Source: Echinometra lucunter
Lineage: Eukaryota > Echinodermata > Echinoidea > Camarodonta > Echinometridae
Length of the DNA: 64,000 nt
NCBI GenBank assembly: GCA_029962745.1
Contig: CM057157.1
Span: 7,256,613-7,320,612 of the forward strand
Direction of reading: 5' to 3'
The notes under the pieces are model-generated. The model did no database searches. It was not told the DNA's origin and worked only from the letters and a program-made list of their open reading frames with translations. Shown here in pieces: positions 34,078-49,000 of this stretch; the first letter of the stretch is position 1, and every line of letters begins with the position of its first letter. Position numbers and translations under genes: made by a program.

Positions 34078-37000
34078 TTCTCCCTCTCCATCTCCCTGCC
34101 TCTTTCATTCTCTATCTCATGCAGCTAGTCCCATTCTGTCCCATGAGATCAGCTGTATGCCAGCTAATGCCTTGCATCCTGATCCATAATCCAGCACAAA
34201 AACAAACACATGGTACTACGGTGTAGATGACACACACACACAAAGCTTACTCATCCTGTAACATGTATGATAACAATTGTTTGGTTGAAAACTAATGGCA
34301 GGCTTTTTAAGGTAGTGCCATTGTAACCGCAAGGAAATGAACTATGTCAAGTAGAGTGTGGATTGGAATCAATTTGGAAAACAAACAATCATAATCAGTG
34401 TAGCTGTATGATCATTATGTGCTTTCATCTCTCTTATACAGTGTTTTGAAAGAACTTAACATATAATACTGCAAATAGTATAATTATAAAGCTTCCAAAC
34501 ATCTAGCACTTGCTTATAAAGAAACAATATTGCGAGAGGATATGAACATGACAAATCCTTTCCCATCTAGAAAAGCTGAAGAGTCGAATTTGTAGTTTGC
34601 CCAGAAACACACCTTTTACTTGTCCAAGTGACTGGTGGCTTTTGATGTAACTGGCAAACTGATTATGCCCTCCCCCCCCAAAAAAAGATACATTATTGCA
34701 AAAGACATAATATTCTTTAAGAGAGTGACATATTCTGGCATTTGAGAAACACCATACCTGATTTATCCTATTTTCAAAGAAAGTACTACCAAGCAGTGAT
34801 GGACAGTAACACCATACCTGGAGACAGAACGTATATTAATCTGTTGAACACAAAGCCCGAGATACCTTAAGTTGCGCTCGGGTCTATGGAAAATAAGTGT
34901 TAAAGTGAAATCTAATCGTGCTTTTAATGAGTTAAAATGATACCTACCCATAAGGAGAAGTCCCTGCTCCTCATATCAACAACTTGCTGGCAGTAATGAG
35001 GGTCTAGGTGGATAAGCTTCTCCTCTGAAAGTAAACAATAAACAACAACAACATCAACAAACTGTCATGTGTTATTTTAAAAATCTTATTTCATAATGAC
35101 AGCTAACACCCATAACATAAAAGAGATAAGTGTACTGTCAAACAAGAAACTTTCACAAGTCGTTAATGATAGCCATTTTCACAACTAGAAAATTTTACGC
35201 CTTGCAAGTACTCCATGTTGTGCTTCAAGTTTCATAGTCGTGATAGTTTCCATTTTCACAGCAGTTTCATATTGATGTATTACTGGCATGAGTCACGTAA
35301 GATGTTTGAAGTGAACAATCATGTGATTGTATTTGACAGTAAACAACGTTTCAAAGAAAAAGGAAAAAATAAGGTAAAATATTCCTCCCCCACAAATGTG
35401 TCAGAAAAAGACAATAGCTGTGTCATACACAAATGTTACAAGGAGGCTAATGTAAGGTGGAAGAAATATAAGATATCAAGACTGTGTATAACATAAGAGA
35501 AATGTGATACATATACAAGCATGAAGACAAACACAATCATACGGAATGCTAGCATGTTAAAACTTCCAAAAGAGTGAACCAAGTTTATCCTCACCTTGAA
35601 AACCAACAAAATAGAGTGAGTGCTTTGGTTTTCCACCGATGATACCCAGGCAGCTCTCAAGTGTGAACAGTGATTGGATCGGTCTAATGTAGACTGGGTT
35701 CACTTCATCCCCACCTAACCTTACTGGAATCAGGATGATCACTGCACACCAAGGTTTGTCGCCCTCCGTTGACGTGCTAGTCCTTGAGCGAGATGGGTTG
35801 ATGGGCGGTTCACCTGCATCTCCAGAGAAGGCATCTCCACTGCTCCCTTTTATGTTCTCCTTGGAGTCTAGACCTGATGTCATAGGATTAGTATGATGCT
35901 GCTGAGAAGGAGGACTGTTGGCAAAAACACCATCTGGAGAAAGTTCTGACCTTGAAGAGCTCTCTGAATGGTGTGAGAAAGGAGGGTTTGTATCAAGACC
36001 ACTCAGATTTCTAGTCCTAATCTCCTCTTCACTGGACCCAAACACATCTTCATCGTCAATATCGGGGATGTCAGACACATCCTTCATCTCAACATTGCCT
36101 TGAGCAGCATCTTTTGTCCTTCCCCTTTCTCTTTCTTTCAGGTAATCACCAGTACTACTATCGCAATCTAATCTAACTCCCACACTCAGTCTCTCCTCTA
36201 CGCTGGTCTTTGGCATTTCTCCATACAGGCCAACACCCGTCCTTGTGGGTAAGCTAGTGCTGTATTCATGGCCACTTGAACCGATGTCTCTGGATCCGGG
36301 TCTATACATGTTTGAGCTATGAGGACTTTGTCCATCCCTCGAACTGCTAGTACTTGTGACATTGCTTTGTGAACCAAACCCATTGGAGCTAGACCCTGAG
36401 GAGATCTCACTCCTGCCTGGTCCAGAATACATGCTCAGCACCCTCTCATGACTGTGGGCCAACCTGGACCCAATCTTGGTCCCACTATCAAGACTGGAAG
36501 TACTCTGCCGTAGATCTTTGGTGACATGGGGACTGCTCCCTTGTAAGTGTTCATGTTGTACCCCAGGGTTGTATGCTGGGCCCTTTGTGGGGCTTGTAGT
36601 ACATTGCACTTGTGAATTCTCTCCACTGGATGGGATATCCCTGTAGACAGGTTGAAGCCTCTTCTTGGATTTGCTTCTACAAAGATCAATCACATCCTGC
36701 TTGTAAACTGTACACAATAACAAACAAGGATTCAAGTTAAAACATGTCAAAACCTGTCAACATGTTAACATCTCAAAATGTTGGCAAAGCTTTATAGTAT
36801 ATTGTTTATTAATCTGTCTTAGAGTGAACAAAAGAATAATGTCTTGAAAGTTCAAAAACATTTAATAAGGGACAAAACTAACACTCATTTCATAAAATCA
36901 CAAATATTATCTTGACAATCACAAAGTTATTTCAAAGAAGAAGCATACTATATATTCTTGTGTACTATTTCGTGTTGGATAGGACTCTCCACATAAATTT

Positions 37001-40000
37001 TGGAAAACTAAAAAATACCATCAATATCAGTCATCAAATGTTCCTTTCTGTCAATAGTTTCCAGATATGCTAATAATTGTTAAACTCTACAGTATCTTAC
37101 AGTATCCTGCAAGTACAAGTATCAGTACATGTATACTGAAACAAAATTAATTTTCAGCTCATTGGCTTGATTTGGACTCTTCAGTGAGCACAAGTACTAA
37201 ATATACAGATCCATTTACATGCAATGTGGCCCTATCAATATACATGTAAGGGCCTCTTATCAAACCCAGTGACTAATTTTTGCACCCATTCATTATTTTT
37301 CAAACTATATTTCCATCCAAAGCTTGTTTTCAATAATATATATGCCACCACTAATATCTATGTCAGATTTCATCAGTTTAATACAGATCCACTGCCAACA
37401 GGTATGGTTTGCCAACATGAAAAACATTGAATGACAATAACACTAGCCTCATGATCAAAACGCATTCATTTAGCTTTCTACATTACATTAAGAACATAAG
37501 AATGGAATCAAGACAGTGGATCTTTGAAAGCGACATGTATAGGTAATTCCACTTGCCCAAATTTTGAAGTTTTTTTTTACCTTTGTTATCAAAGACTGGA
37601 TTCATTAATTATCATGGTTAATAATATGAACCATTTCTTATAATCAAATTAATAGAAATATTAATTCTGATTAAAAATTTGCTTCATAAAATGTCTGTAA
37701 TACAAATACTTGTTTGTAGAATTGATGTGTAAGTTACTACATCAATACAGACCTGTACAATCCTGTGCCACATAGATGCAGACTTCACCAAGGAGAGGAT
37801 TCAGTTCATCAGCAGAGTCCATTGCTTCCCTGAAGAAATAAAGTGAGACAAGAACTCAATGGTTACTATAGAGGTTAAGAAGTCAGGAGATCTCCCTTTT
37901 TAAAATCCAGTTACTATGCTAGTGTCTTCAGGAAAGGCGTCAGTTGTCAATCACTTTCATGTCTTCTCCATCATCACCATACTGGGCATGACACAAGGGA
38001 GAAAAAATGAATTGTGACACTACATGTACATTTGTCACGTGAAAAGTATATATATGGGGAAGAGGTATTATTTTTCATAAAGGAATATATTTATCAGAAT
38101 TGTACTATCTTGAACCAACTTCCTTTAGCAATTCTGCATATGAATTACTGAAAAAATCTTGAGAAAACAAGATTTTAAAAAGAAAAACACATTCTGAATT
38201 TTCATTAATTGGAATCATTACACATATGAACGGCAGCAATTAATAGTTATGCAATACAATATGCTCTACTTTAATAAAAAGAGCGTGTGTACTGTAGTAA
38301 AAGTATCTGCTTATAAACTCACATCAATGTGAACCAGGTAGCTCTGGTATTTCACTTAAATGAGAAGAAGAGAATTCAGAACTTATCACAAATTCAAAAC
38401 TACACAAAAATATATTCTAAGGAGTTGGCAATTTGATTCATGCCAAAGATCTATCATGTGATTGAAGTATTTCCACAGAAAGAGCTCTTGAAATATTGTC
38501 TTAGGCACTTTACTGGATAATCACTTACACTTACATAAGTGGTGGATTAATAAAAACAAGTCACATGCAACCGATACATTTGACTGAAAAAAATTAAAGG
38601 AAGCAAGTATTACAGATCAATTTCCTCCAACTGCAGAAGCCATTGAGCCGAGGTTTAACTCTGCTAAAGCAGCAGTGTATTATGCACCTTGTTATGCAAT
38701 CATGTAAGCCCAACCATTTACCCTCACCTTCAGACAAGCTCTTCCTGTGTTTGTTTTGTAGGGTTTCACAGAGGATTAATTCCAGAAGATTCTTCCTCTT
38801 CTGCCATATTTTTATCATTATAATAATAAAAATACGGCAGAAGAGGAGCAAACACGCAGTTTATGTGTACATACATTCACATATAATCACCGTAGTAACC
38901 CTTTCACCTCACTTAAGTGAACTGTATAAACTATCTGTTAGTTTATTTAATGTATCTTTCTTTGTCTTATTTCATCCATTGTGTATTTGATATTTTATCA
39001 ATATCTGACTGATATGGATATAAACTCAGTGTTGCTATAACTGGTAACTGATAAATAATGCAGGTATAAATGCTGCAAGTAAACAAACATGTATGCTCCT
39101 TTGCATTAGTCTACAATCCATGTACTAGTAGGTCTATGTACGTCTACAAGCACCTTTCATATTAACTGACAAGAATGTTATTGAACTCATCAACTAAGCC
39201 AAGATAATGAACACTTGGTAATCAACAACCTAAATCATAGAAAATATACATGTTGTTCTGTTTCAGGTGTCATCTTCCACATTCTTTACATGCATTGTTC
39301 GGAATAAAGTATTTTCAATTTCAATTTCAATTTCAATGGAGAAATGTAGATTACTTTTGGAACTTTTGTAACCAGCTAACCACTATGCCTTTCACTTTTT
39401 TCAGTTTTCCATACAGGTACCATCAGAGTATCAAAAATATCACCTGACCTAATACATCCATGTAATATAAGTTTCTTAAAGGGGGTACCCAATGCTGAAA
39501 CAACGTTAATTCATTTAAAAGAGCATGATTTCACTAGCAGAAAATCATCTGCCTAATTTTTTTTTAAAAGGCGTGTTGCCAAGGAGACCCCCAAATGTGG
39601 TAAGATTTCAGGATATTTTTGACCCCTCAGCTGTGTCCCAGTTTTAACTGGGTACCTACTTTGACGTCAAAATGACATCAAAGTGGGTACCTTGTCGCGC
39701 ACTTCTAGCAAAATGCGCGCAAGGTATAATACATATTGTACAGTCTAGCGCGCAGCACAACTGCATTGCGCGAAGCTGGGTACCCATACCTCATACTCAA
39801 ATTCTTTGGTCAACTCTTTGACTTTTTTATGAGAAAATTAGCCAAAATGCATTGATTTCGATAAAAAAAATCATCAAATTTTTAATGTTACTCAGATTCT
39901 TTGGTCAACTCTGACTTTTTATGAGAAAATTAGCCAAAATGCATTGATTTCGATTAAAAATCATCAAATTTTTAATGTTATTCTTCTTAGAATTCTATTC

Positions 40001-43000
40001 TCGATCATATATCAAGTTTTTTTTTACCATTGTGCAATCACTTTAAGGAAAGTAAAATCTTACTCAGAATTAAGTGGTCACTTTTCACAATACATTGTAT
40101 TTCAGTGGGTACTTGCACAGGAAACTCCAACTTCCTATTGGTATGAAATTCCATAAATCTCACAAGAAATGGTTACTATATGTTCATATGCTGTATCTAA
40201 ACTTGAGTTTCTCAATGTTTCAATGGTAAAACAAAGGTACATTAGGATATGTGGTAATTTCGAGAAATAATATTTGGAAACTGTTACTTCTCATTATCCA
40301 GATGAATTTTTTTAGAAAGGTTGCTGAATGTCTTCCAAAAATAGGTAAGAAATGTCAATTTGTTGGATTCATAATGTCAATTGTTTGTCTGTCCTCAATA
40401 CTTCAGACTGATCAGGATAATTAATAAATGTACATGTACATGTATGCAATGTCATCACTTCTGAGCCATTCACATAATTACACCTGCATACAGGTATTAT
40501 GCTGGTTATGACGTTTCATACATGAATGCAATGTGTGCATTATCTCCAATCCTCAGCCTTCATGCAAGGATACTCTATTCGATGCCCCACATGGTACCTT
40601 TAACATGCTCAGAGTAAAATCTTTAGCAATGCATCTAGGGTATGAAGGGTGGAGCCCGGAGGGGCAGTACCCTTTCCTGAGCACTCTGTATCAATCAGTG
40701 GGTCAGTTGAGTCCCTGGAAGGACTTCCTTCTCATCTCAATATCACTATCAAAGGGACACATCAGGGTCAAAGTGTGACTGTACTATCAAACCATGAAAG
40801 TGAAGATAAAATTGCACCTTCCACACTTTTCAATCAAATCTGCTGCTCTTTCAAGTACAGACAGGTTAGAAATAGAAATGAATCTGTACAGTACATCTAC
40901 ATTACCATACAGATTTAGCATATTTCTAAAAAAGAAAGCATATCTCAGTCAGCCAAATCACTAACAGACTCGTCATTTCTTCCCTTCTTTTTGGAGGGGG
41001 GGGGGGGGGAGGAATGATTCCTCTGCACGAGTTCTTTTTCCAAGTAGCTGTTTCAACTGGCTTCCATTCTCATAAACTGCTACGAACCAAGGGATGTCAC
41101 GATGCCTCCAGCATCTCATAATCCCCAGGCTCCAATTTATGAAGGTTCAATACAATTGAACACATCTCTTTATCATGATTAATAATTTGCCCAGAAAGGG
41201 AAAAGCAAATGTCACATGACTTTTGGGCCTCTCTGCTCTCCATAATTGATTGGGATGTACAGGTAATTTTTTCCACCAGGTTTTCCCCAAGAAAAATTTA
41301 CCGGAAGTGAAGTGGTCTCTGAATAAAGGGTGTGCCTCTCCTATAAAATGAAACAAAAGACTTGTATCTGCAGTTCTGTCTGAGAGGCTGATTTTCTATT
41401 AGTACTGTTTCCTTGCCTGAGTAAATGGGAGGAGCACTTTCACACACAACTATGATGCTTTCAATGTATGCAATCCAAAACTGAATAACTGCAATGTACA
41501 TGTACATAAACACAACATCATTAAACAACTGTCCGATCTACATGTAGAAAAGACTAGAAACCTTCAATTCTCTACACTTTTAAATGACTACCTCAGGAGA
41601 GATACCAGATATGAAGATTTAACAATGAAATTCATGCTTGAAAATTAAACTACAGTTTCTTCCAAAATTAGATCACATTAGGACTGTATACTTGTAGTGT
41701 GCATTGGGCTTTACAGGAAGCATACAACATGAACATGGAGGTGCACAAGACCTTGCTAACTTTTCTTTTTACAACTACTTACTTCAAGATATGTGCCACT
41801 GATGAAGGACCATACCAATCACCGACCTTCTTGCCGTTGGTCTGACCAATACCAACCAACCGATGGACAGAGAAAGGACTCATGTCCAGTGGCTGGTCAC
41901 CAAACCAACGGATGATCTGACGATGGAACTGAAGCATCTCTTGGGTCTGGGATTTGTAGATGTTCCATTCTGAAAACATAAAATGAAACCCATGTAATCC
42001 TCACTGGTTGGAATTGTGGAAAAACTATTTCATTTTTTTTTCATGTTTGGATTTAGTTCATGCTGAGTCATAATAATAGCAAGATCAAAGTTTAGAAGGT
42101 AATTTCTTTTTGCATACAAGAACATGAAATCCCATACCAATCTGTATATAGAACAATAATAAATGATCTACATGTATTTCTCCCATTTCTCATTTTTGGA
42201 CAACAAAAACGTATGAATTCTGAACAATCTTGATAATCTTGAAGGGGGAATACCCCACCATCCTTTTCCTCCTTGCCACATTCTACCTTCACACACCCAT
42301 GAGACTGCTATGGGCAAGTAAGGGCTGGTAACAGTAACACAGAAAGATAATTTACAGTTTACGTTCTTAAAACATTTGAATGAAATTAAGGAAATAGGAG
42401 ATGGTGCAATGATTCCCCTTCCCCTCATCTTTTTTCTCCTGTTAACCAGCTTATACCTTTATCTTATTCTTCACAAGTGTGAAGCTATTACAGGTAGACA
42501 TGTACTGCGAGGTACATGTATGGGGGCAGGCAAGAAACATTTGGCTCTAATGAAGGAAGGAGGTGGGTGTAACAATTCCTCCCCCCCCACACCTTTAACT
42601 TTTTCACACTTTATCTTCACACACCTGTGAAGCTATTTAGACAGATGCAGGTGGTTTGATGGAGGTATGTAAGAAGGCAAGGATATTAGAATGTAATGAA
42701 GGAAAGAGGTCTTCCCACACACTAACATAAATTACTTCCTGAATTGAGGAAATGCGAAAGTGATTCACTATGTGTTTGTTACGCAGTTACAGAGAAAGCA
42801 GCATCTTGCACTCTAAGGCTGTGTTTAAATAAGGTGCCTGATTCCCCAGACACTGATCTTGTGACTAAAGCATTTAGCACACATTTTACTAGTATAGCAT
42901 GAAAATGTTTAAACTACCACGCTTGCCCATAAAGGCTACTGTGGATGAATAGGTTGAGCCCCAGCAGTTGCATTCACATCTTTATGTATTAAAACCATTT

Positions 43001-46000
43001 TATCTATAAAGCTTCTCTTCACCCAGGTCAGAAATCGGGGCCCCGTTTCATAAAACTTGTCATCAATGAATTGCAATAACTGTTATATTCTACTGAAATC
43101 CTTGCATCTGATTGGCTGAGGGCAAATTTGTCATAGAAATGTGGCAGTTGTTACTGATAACAAGTTGCCCTGGTAGGATCCAAACATTCATTGCCACTGA
43201 ATCAGACATGTGTGTCCCTGAAAATATAGACTGGCACCTGGCTATATAAAATGCTTTACAATAAAGTAGAAAGGGTTTACTGTACATTGTGAATTGCAAA
43301 TCAATTTCACGTGAGGAAACTACACTTTGGTAAAGTTCTGATTAGTTATTTCAAATTGAAATGGCACCACATGAAAAGATTTTATCAATGTCATCCCTTT
43401 TATTTATCATTACAGACCTATCTCTTTACATACACATTTAAATAAATAGTTGTAGATCTGTATTATGAGCATTTAGAGGAGTTTTTCTTGAAAATGCATT
43501 AGAGTATATAGAAGCTGCAATACATTGTATACATGTAAGGACAGTTTAATTTTTTCATCACTGTACCACATGCTGTTCAAATCTTAACTCACCCCTGCCC
43601 AAGAAATGCAGTATTAGACTATGTGCTAGCAACATCTGTCCGCTCCTCAGCATACAGCCCCACCCGCAGTCACTGGTGAAGTTAGATCCTGCCAGGGTAG
43701 GGAACTCTCGGCGGTACGTCATCCAGAGACGGGAACTGAAGTCTTGCTTGAACATCTCAATCACCATGGAACGAACAGAATCCATTCCCGGTGGTCGCTC
43801 AGGGTCTGGATCTGGAAGGGAAAAGCAGAAGAGAACATGATACCCAGGATTTTTTTTTTAAATCCATTCCGGGTGGTCACTCAGGGTCTGGATCTGGAAG
43901 GGAAAAGCAGAAGAGAAGTTGATACACAGGAATTTTTTTTAAAAAACCATTCCGGGTGGTCACTCATTCCGTGTTTACACAGTGACTCGGCTCGAGTGTT
44001 GAATCCTCAAGCAGGGTCGAACGCTGTGAAGAGGGCAACTGTGATCGTGTTTATACCGAAACGAAAAAGGCGAGTTCGACACGGCCCGCATATACTTACA
44101 TATTTTTCCACAACGAGAGTGAGGCTGAGTTACGTTAGTTATAAGACTGCCGTGGTGGCAGCACTATATTAAATATATAGAAGAATAAGTAATGCAAGGA
44201 TCATACCAAACAGTGATATACCATACAAACAATTTAACGAGCAAGAGTAGAATTTCACGATCCCTAAAAAGAGTATTTTTAACCTAGGGAAATCGAGCGA
44301 AGGCAGGGGCATAGCAAGGACAAGAGAGCTATCTCGCGCGATACCGGATGCGGCTATTCCTACGGGTCACAAGGGTTCGACACGGCTTTCTGTTTACACA
44401 CGAAAAAATAGACGAGTCTGACTCGGCTCGCGGGTTGAAACCTACGATTCTGGCGGATCAAAAAAGCGGTGTTCGACACGGCTCACGGATCACACTGATC
44501 ACGTTTACACAACATAAAATTGCCGTGTTGAGCACGGGTCGCGTGTTGAACCCCCGAGCCGAGTCACTGTGTAAACACGGTATCAGAGTCTAGAGGGAAA
44601 AGCAGAAGAGAACATGATACACAGGATTTTTTTTTTTTTTTTTTTGTAATCCATTCTGGGTGGTCACTCAGGGTCTGGATCTGAAGGGAAGCGCAGAGCC
44701 ACTGAAGAGAACATGATATACCAACCTTTCAAAAATCCTTCCTAAAATATAATACACAGACATTAGAAATATAATAATAATGGTAATAAAAGTAATTATG
44801 ATTCCTACTTGAAGCCAGAACTACATTTCATAACAATCTTTAAAGTGCCACTGGTAGGGAAACTGTATCACTACCTACATGTACAAGGAGAACTGAAAAT
44901 GCCTACAATGTACATGTACAAGAGGGAAAGGAAGTTGTATTGGCTAAAAATGGGAAATCAGCTATTTGATTTTAATAGAAGATGTTGCATGCATTGCCTA
45001 AGATGAATCTTCATGATTCATGATATTAGGAAGTCAGGAGGTTGAATTGCTTTGTTTTCCAGCACAGAGGGAATGGGGGTGTATTCACTGAGCTTTGAAC
45101 CTGCAGCATGGGGCTTGACAAAATCATGCAACTGACAGATACAGGGTGTATAAAATCACTGTTCTGCAAAAAAAACCTTTTAAAAATATTAAATATATGT
45201 TTTTTAAGTTATGCCAAAGACAACATGTCCATAGGTTTCAAAACCTACATGTAATGAAATACATATTTCCACTTGCTCATACAGTGAAGTTACAATGTAG
45301 CATGTACTTTGTTTTAGCCTACTTATAAAACAGGGGTAAAAAATTGCATGACTGACACCCCTATAAGGTGTGAGAAGAACGTGTCATTGGCCTGGATGTA
45401 GGAAGTTGGGATGAGTAACTAAGCCTACTCATCCACTCTGAACAGAAAAGGAAATGATCAGCCAGGAATGGACTTATGAAACAATTCTCATCATGTACAG
45501 GACAGGACAGTCAGATAGATCAGGCTATCTGCTTGTATGCAATGAATAGCACCTTTATAATTCAAGTTCATAGGCAACTGCAATCCAGGGGAAATCTGCT
45601 GCCCCACTGATCACTAGATTTTTCTAAATTCTCTGCCTTGGGTATCAACCGGTTCCATTAGGCAATGGTTTGAAACTTCAATATTTTAGGCTTTCACTAT
45701 AATTATGAGAGTTCAAAGTGGTAAGATCAACAAGAAATGAACAAAGGAAATTCATGAAGAAAAATTAAAAAAGTAAAATTTCTTGTTGATCATGCTAAAT
45801 GACACTCTTTTGTGTACCTTTTCAAGTAATTTTGTATATTTTAAGGTACATGTGCATACAGTATGTACACACATCTCTAAAATTATTTGTCTTTATTTCC
45901 ATTTTTTGTTTTAAGATAGTAGTAAATAGCCTTAACAGCCCATTATTCATATAAGAACTCATTAGCAGCCTCCAATTAAAACCAAAACAAGCATGGCCAA

Positions 46001-49000
46001 TAAATGCAATTTCAGGAAACTTTCATCATACTCTGTGGTCAAACTGAAAGAGCTTGGGTCTGTGTATGCAGACTAATTCACATATTCCTATCATTTCCTT
46101 TGCACAGGTACGGTATATGTGCGCATGTCTGTAGTCTACTATAATCCAGACTCACGCCGACCAGTGAAGGTTTCCACTACGTCTGCGAACCACTGCCAGC
46201 TTCCATACCATGAGTCAAAGCTACCCTCATGATATTGAAGTCTCAGTCAGCAAGTATAGAGGAAGTGAGTAAACCACTCACATCTGGTTCTCTTGAGTAT
46301 ACTACACCACTATGATACAAGAACTGTACAGTGGAACTACACAGTGAAACCACACAGTATATAGCCTATATGAAACTGGTGCAAGAGGCTACCAGATATC
46401 ATGTACTTGCCAAATTGCCAAATAGCCAAATTGCCAAATTGATAACAGTGCTAACTCGCACTCGCCTGCTTGTCAGGACTATGGGCAAAAGACAGAAGAA
46501 AAAGTCATGTAGGGGCAGTCAACAGTTCAGCTCATCAAAGCTAAAAAAAGCCCCATAAACAAACAAACATGCAAAGAATAAACACACAAGTTAAAAAACT
46601 AAAGCCGTGTAAAAAGCAATGATAAACAAACTGCAGCAAGAAATTTCACATTTGCATTACCAAGTGCAAAAAGAGCAAAAGTAGAATGCAAGAAAATGAC
46701 AATGCCCACAGACAATGGTTTAGCCATGTTGCTTAGCATGCTCAGGGGGGATATGTCTCATTGAGGCCTGTACATCATCCCTGCAAATCACTTTCTGAAA
46801 AGCAGCCTAAAAGGGGATTACAGTAGGATGGCAGTAGGAGTGGTTTTGATACCCTAAACAGAGAATAATGTATTACATCTCAAATTTTTGTACCCTTAAC
46901 CACTGTCATTTTATGCCAGGATTGCATCATAATCTCCTAATTTAATAACCCTTTCCCAGATTTTCCTGATTTTGATACCCTTAACTGGATCCTGTTTTCC
47001 CCGCCTGGTACTGAAAAAACCCCTTTTACTATGTTTTTGTTTATGCGGATGATGTACAGGCCTCGATGAGATATATTCCACCCCCCCCCCCCCTTAGCAT
47101 GTAAACCAATTGTTTGTGGTACAGTAGCAAGATGATAAAAACCAAATTGCCCACAGAAACTAAAGTAACCTTGACAACTCACAGACATTAAAGTAGACAT
47201 GAAAAGTATTGTATACACAAAATTATGTCATTGTCTAGGTATTGAATTTTTTGTAAAAAGTGAGAGTGGTGATTCTATAATGTATCATTTTACTATCTGC
47301 ATGTAATTTGTCACTGTCCAGGAGATGAAAATTATAAATTTTGCCAGGTGCTGCTTGATCCAAAATGTTATCATTTTTCAAACAGATGAATATTCAACAG
47401 GGCAATAGATATAATGTCTCTCGCCACATTCGCGTGCCAACATTCTTGCAGGTAAATTGCAATGTTTAACCTCATTTGACCTTTGACCTACATTGTACAT
47501 ACCTGACCTTTGACCTCTAATAATGCTGAGGTCCCTGTAAGCCATCTAACATCCAAGTTAGGCTACAAATGGGCTTATGGTTCAAAAGTTGCCAACCCAA
47601 ATAGAAACTTGCAGGTCAATTTCAACATATGACCTTTGACCTGCATACATGACCTTTGACCCCAAAATACATTGAGGTCCCTGTAGAGCATCTACCATCT
47701 AAGTTTGGTTACAAACTGGCTGATGGTTGCAAAGTAATTCAGGTTTCATAAGCATCACGGACAGACGACAGATGGACGCCACTAAAGGATTCCTTTAGTC
47801 TCGTTCCACCTCGGTGGCTATTAAAATACTCCTCATAGTGCAACCAAGTAAAGCCGCTGACAAAGGAGAGGTTAAAGGCTTATTACCACTGGACAAAATG
47901 TTCAATCAGGAACATTTTTTTCAAATGCCCTTTCTCAAACTCTCTTAAGGTTAGACCTTAAAATTGCAGTAACCTTTGGATTTTGTCACTTCTAAGCAAC
48001 CTTCTGTAAATGGCAGAATGCCAAAGGAAGCTGTCAAAGAGAGTCACACATCACATTTACAACTGTGCATGTTTATCTGCTGATCATTATGTACACAGTA
48101 AAAATGATGAAGCAGTTTGTATGCTTGTTTTGGAATGAATGGTCTGAAAAAATAAATATAAAACTTATTCATCTGTCCATCCATACCATATGCATATACT
48201 GGTATATGTACATGACTTGTGCTGACTACCAAAGCATTTCTTTGAAGTGTTGTGTCTCTGTTATTCAATAGTCATAATGTGCATTAAAAGACCATGTAAA
48301 ATTACTGAGCAAGATATTATAATATTATCATAATGTTATTATACACAGTATTGTATTGCAGTTACAGTCACTTCATATAATGCAATGTATTTAAAGTAGC
48401 AAAAAGTGCATCGTACATGTACATCACAGTTTATGTGATGGTGCCAAAATTTAACTACAGTATGTTCATGTAATTAACTGTGTTGGCTTTTAAAGCTCAT
48501 AATTTCCTTTTAGTAAAAAATGATTTGCTTCTTGCTCTTGTAGTATTTTTCTTCTAACTGTCTGTTGCAGGCCTACACTATTATTCAAATTTCTACTATC
48601 TGCTGCTCCAAAATAAATGGTGACCTTGTCACTGTATCGTCTGAAAAGACAAACAAGATAAGCAGTAAGCAGCCTTTAATGGATCTTATGTGTAGGTTAA
48701 ACCCAAAAGAGACGGGCTGCATACTGTATCTGACAGTACATAGTTTTGTAGTACTTAAATGTTTACATGTAACCTTAACTCCCTTAAGTACAGAGGTGGT
48801 ATATTATGTGTAATGCAGGTCTTCAAAATTGTGATATAACTCAATATACTGAATGGATCCAATAAAAGGTGTATTTGTCAAATAAGGGAAAACGAAATTT
48901 GGTCTAATCCTTGTGCTTGCACCAGAGATCTGAGGGAACTGTACTTCAAAATGATGTAAAGAATTGTCGATTGCTACCTGACCATTTGCAGTCCGATGCA

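Noticed and set aside
33880..34226. Leu/Ser-rich ORFs
   Set aside because: Products of a CT-rich simple tract.
46146..46250. Candidate exon reading [16 protein letters not shown] before a GTGAGT donor
   Set aside because: No acceptor in a phase compatible with ATG4 exons, and the ATG4 chain is complete without it.
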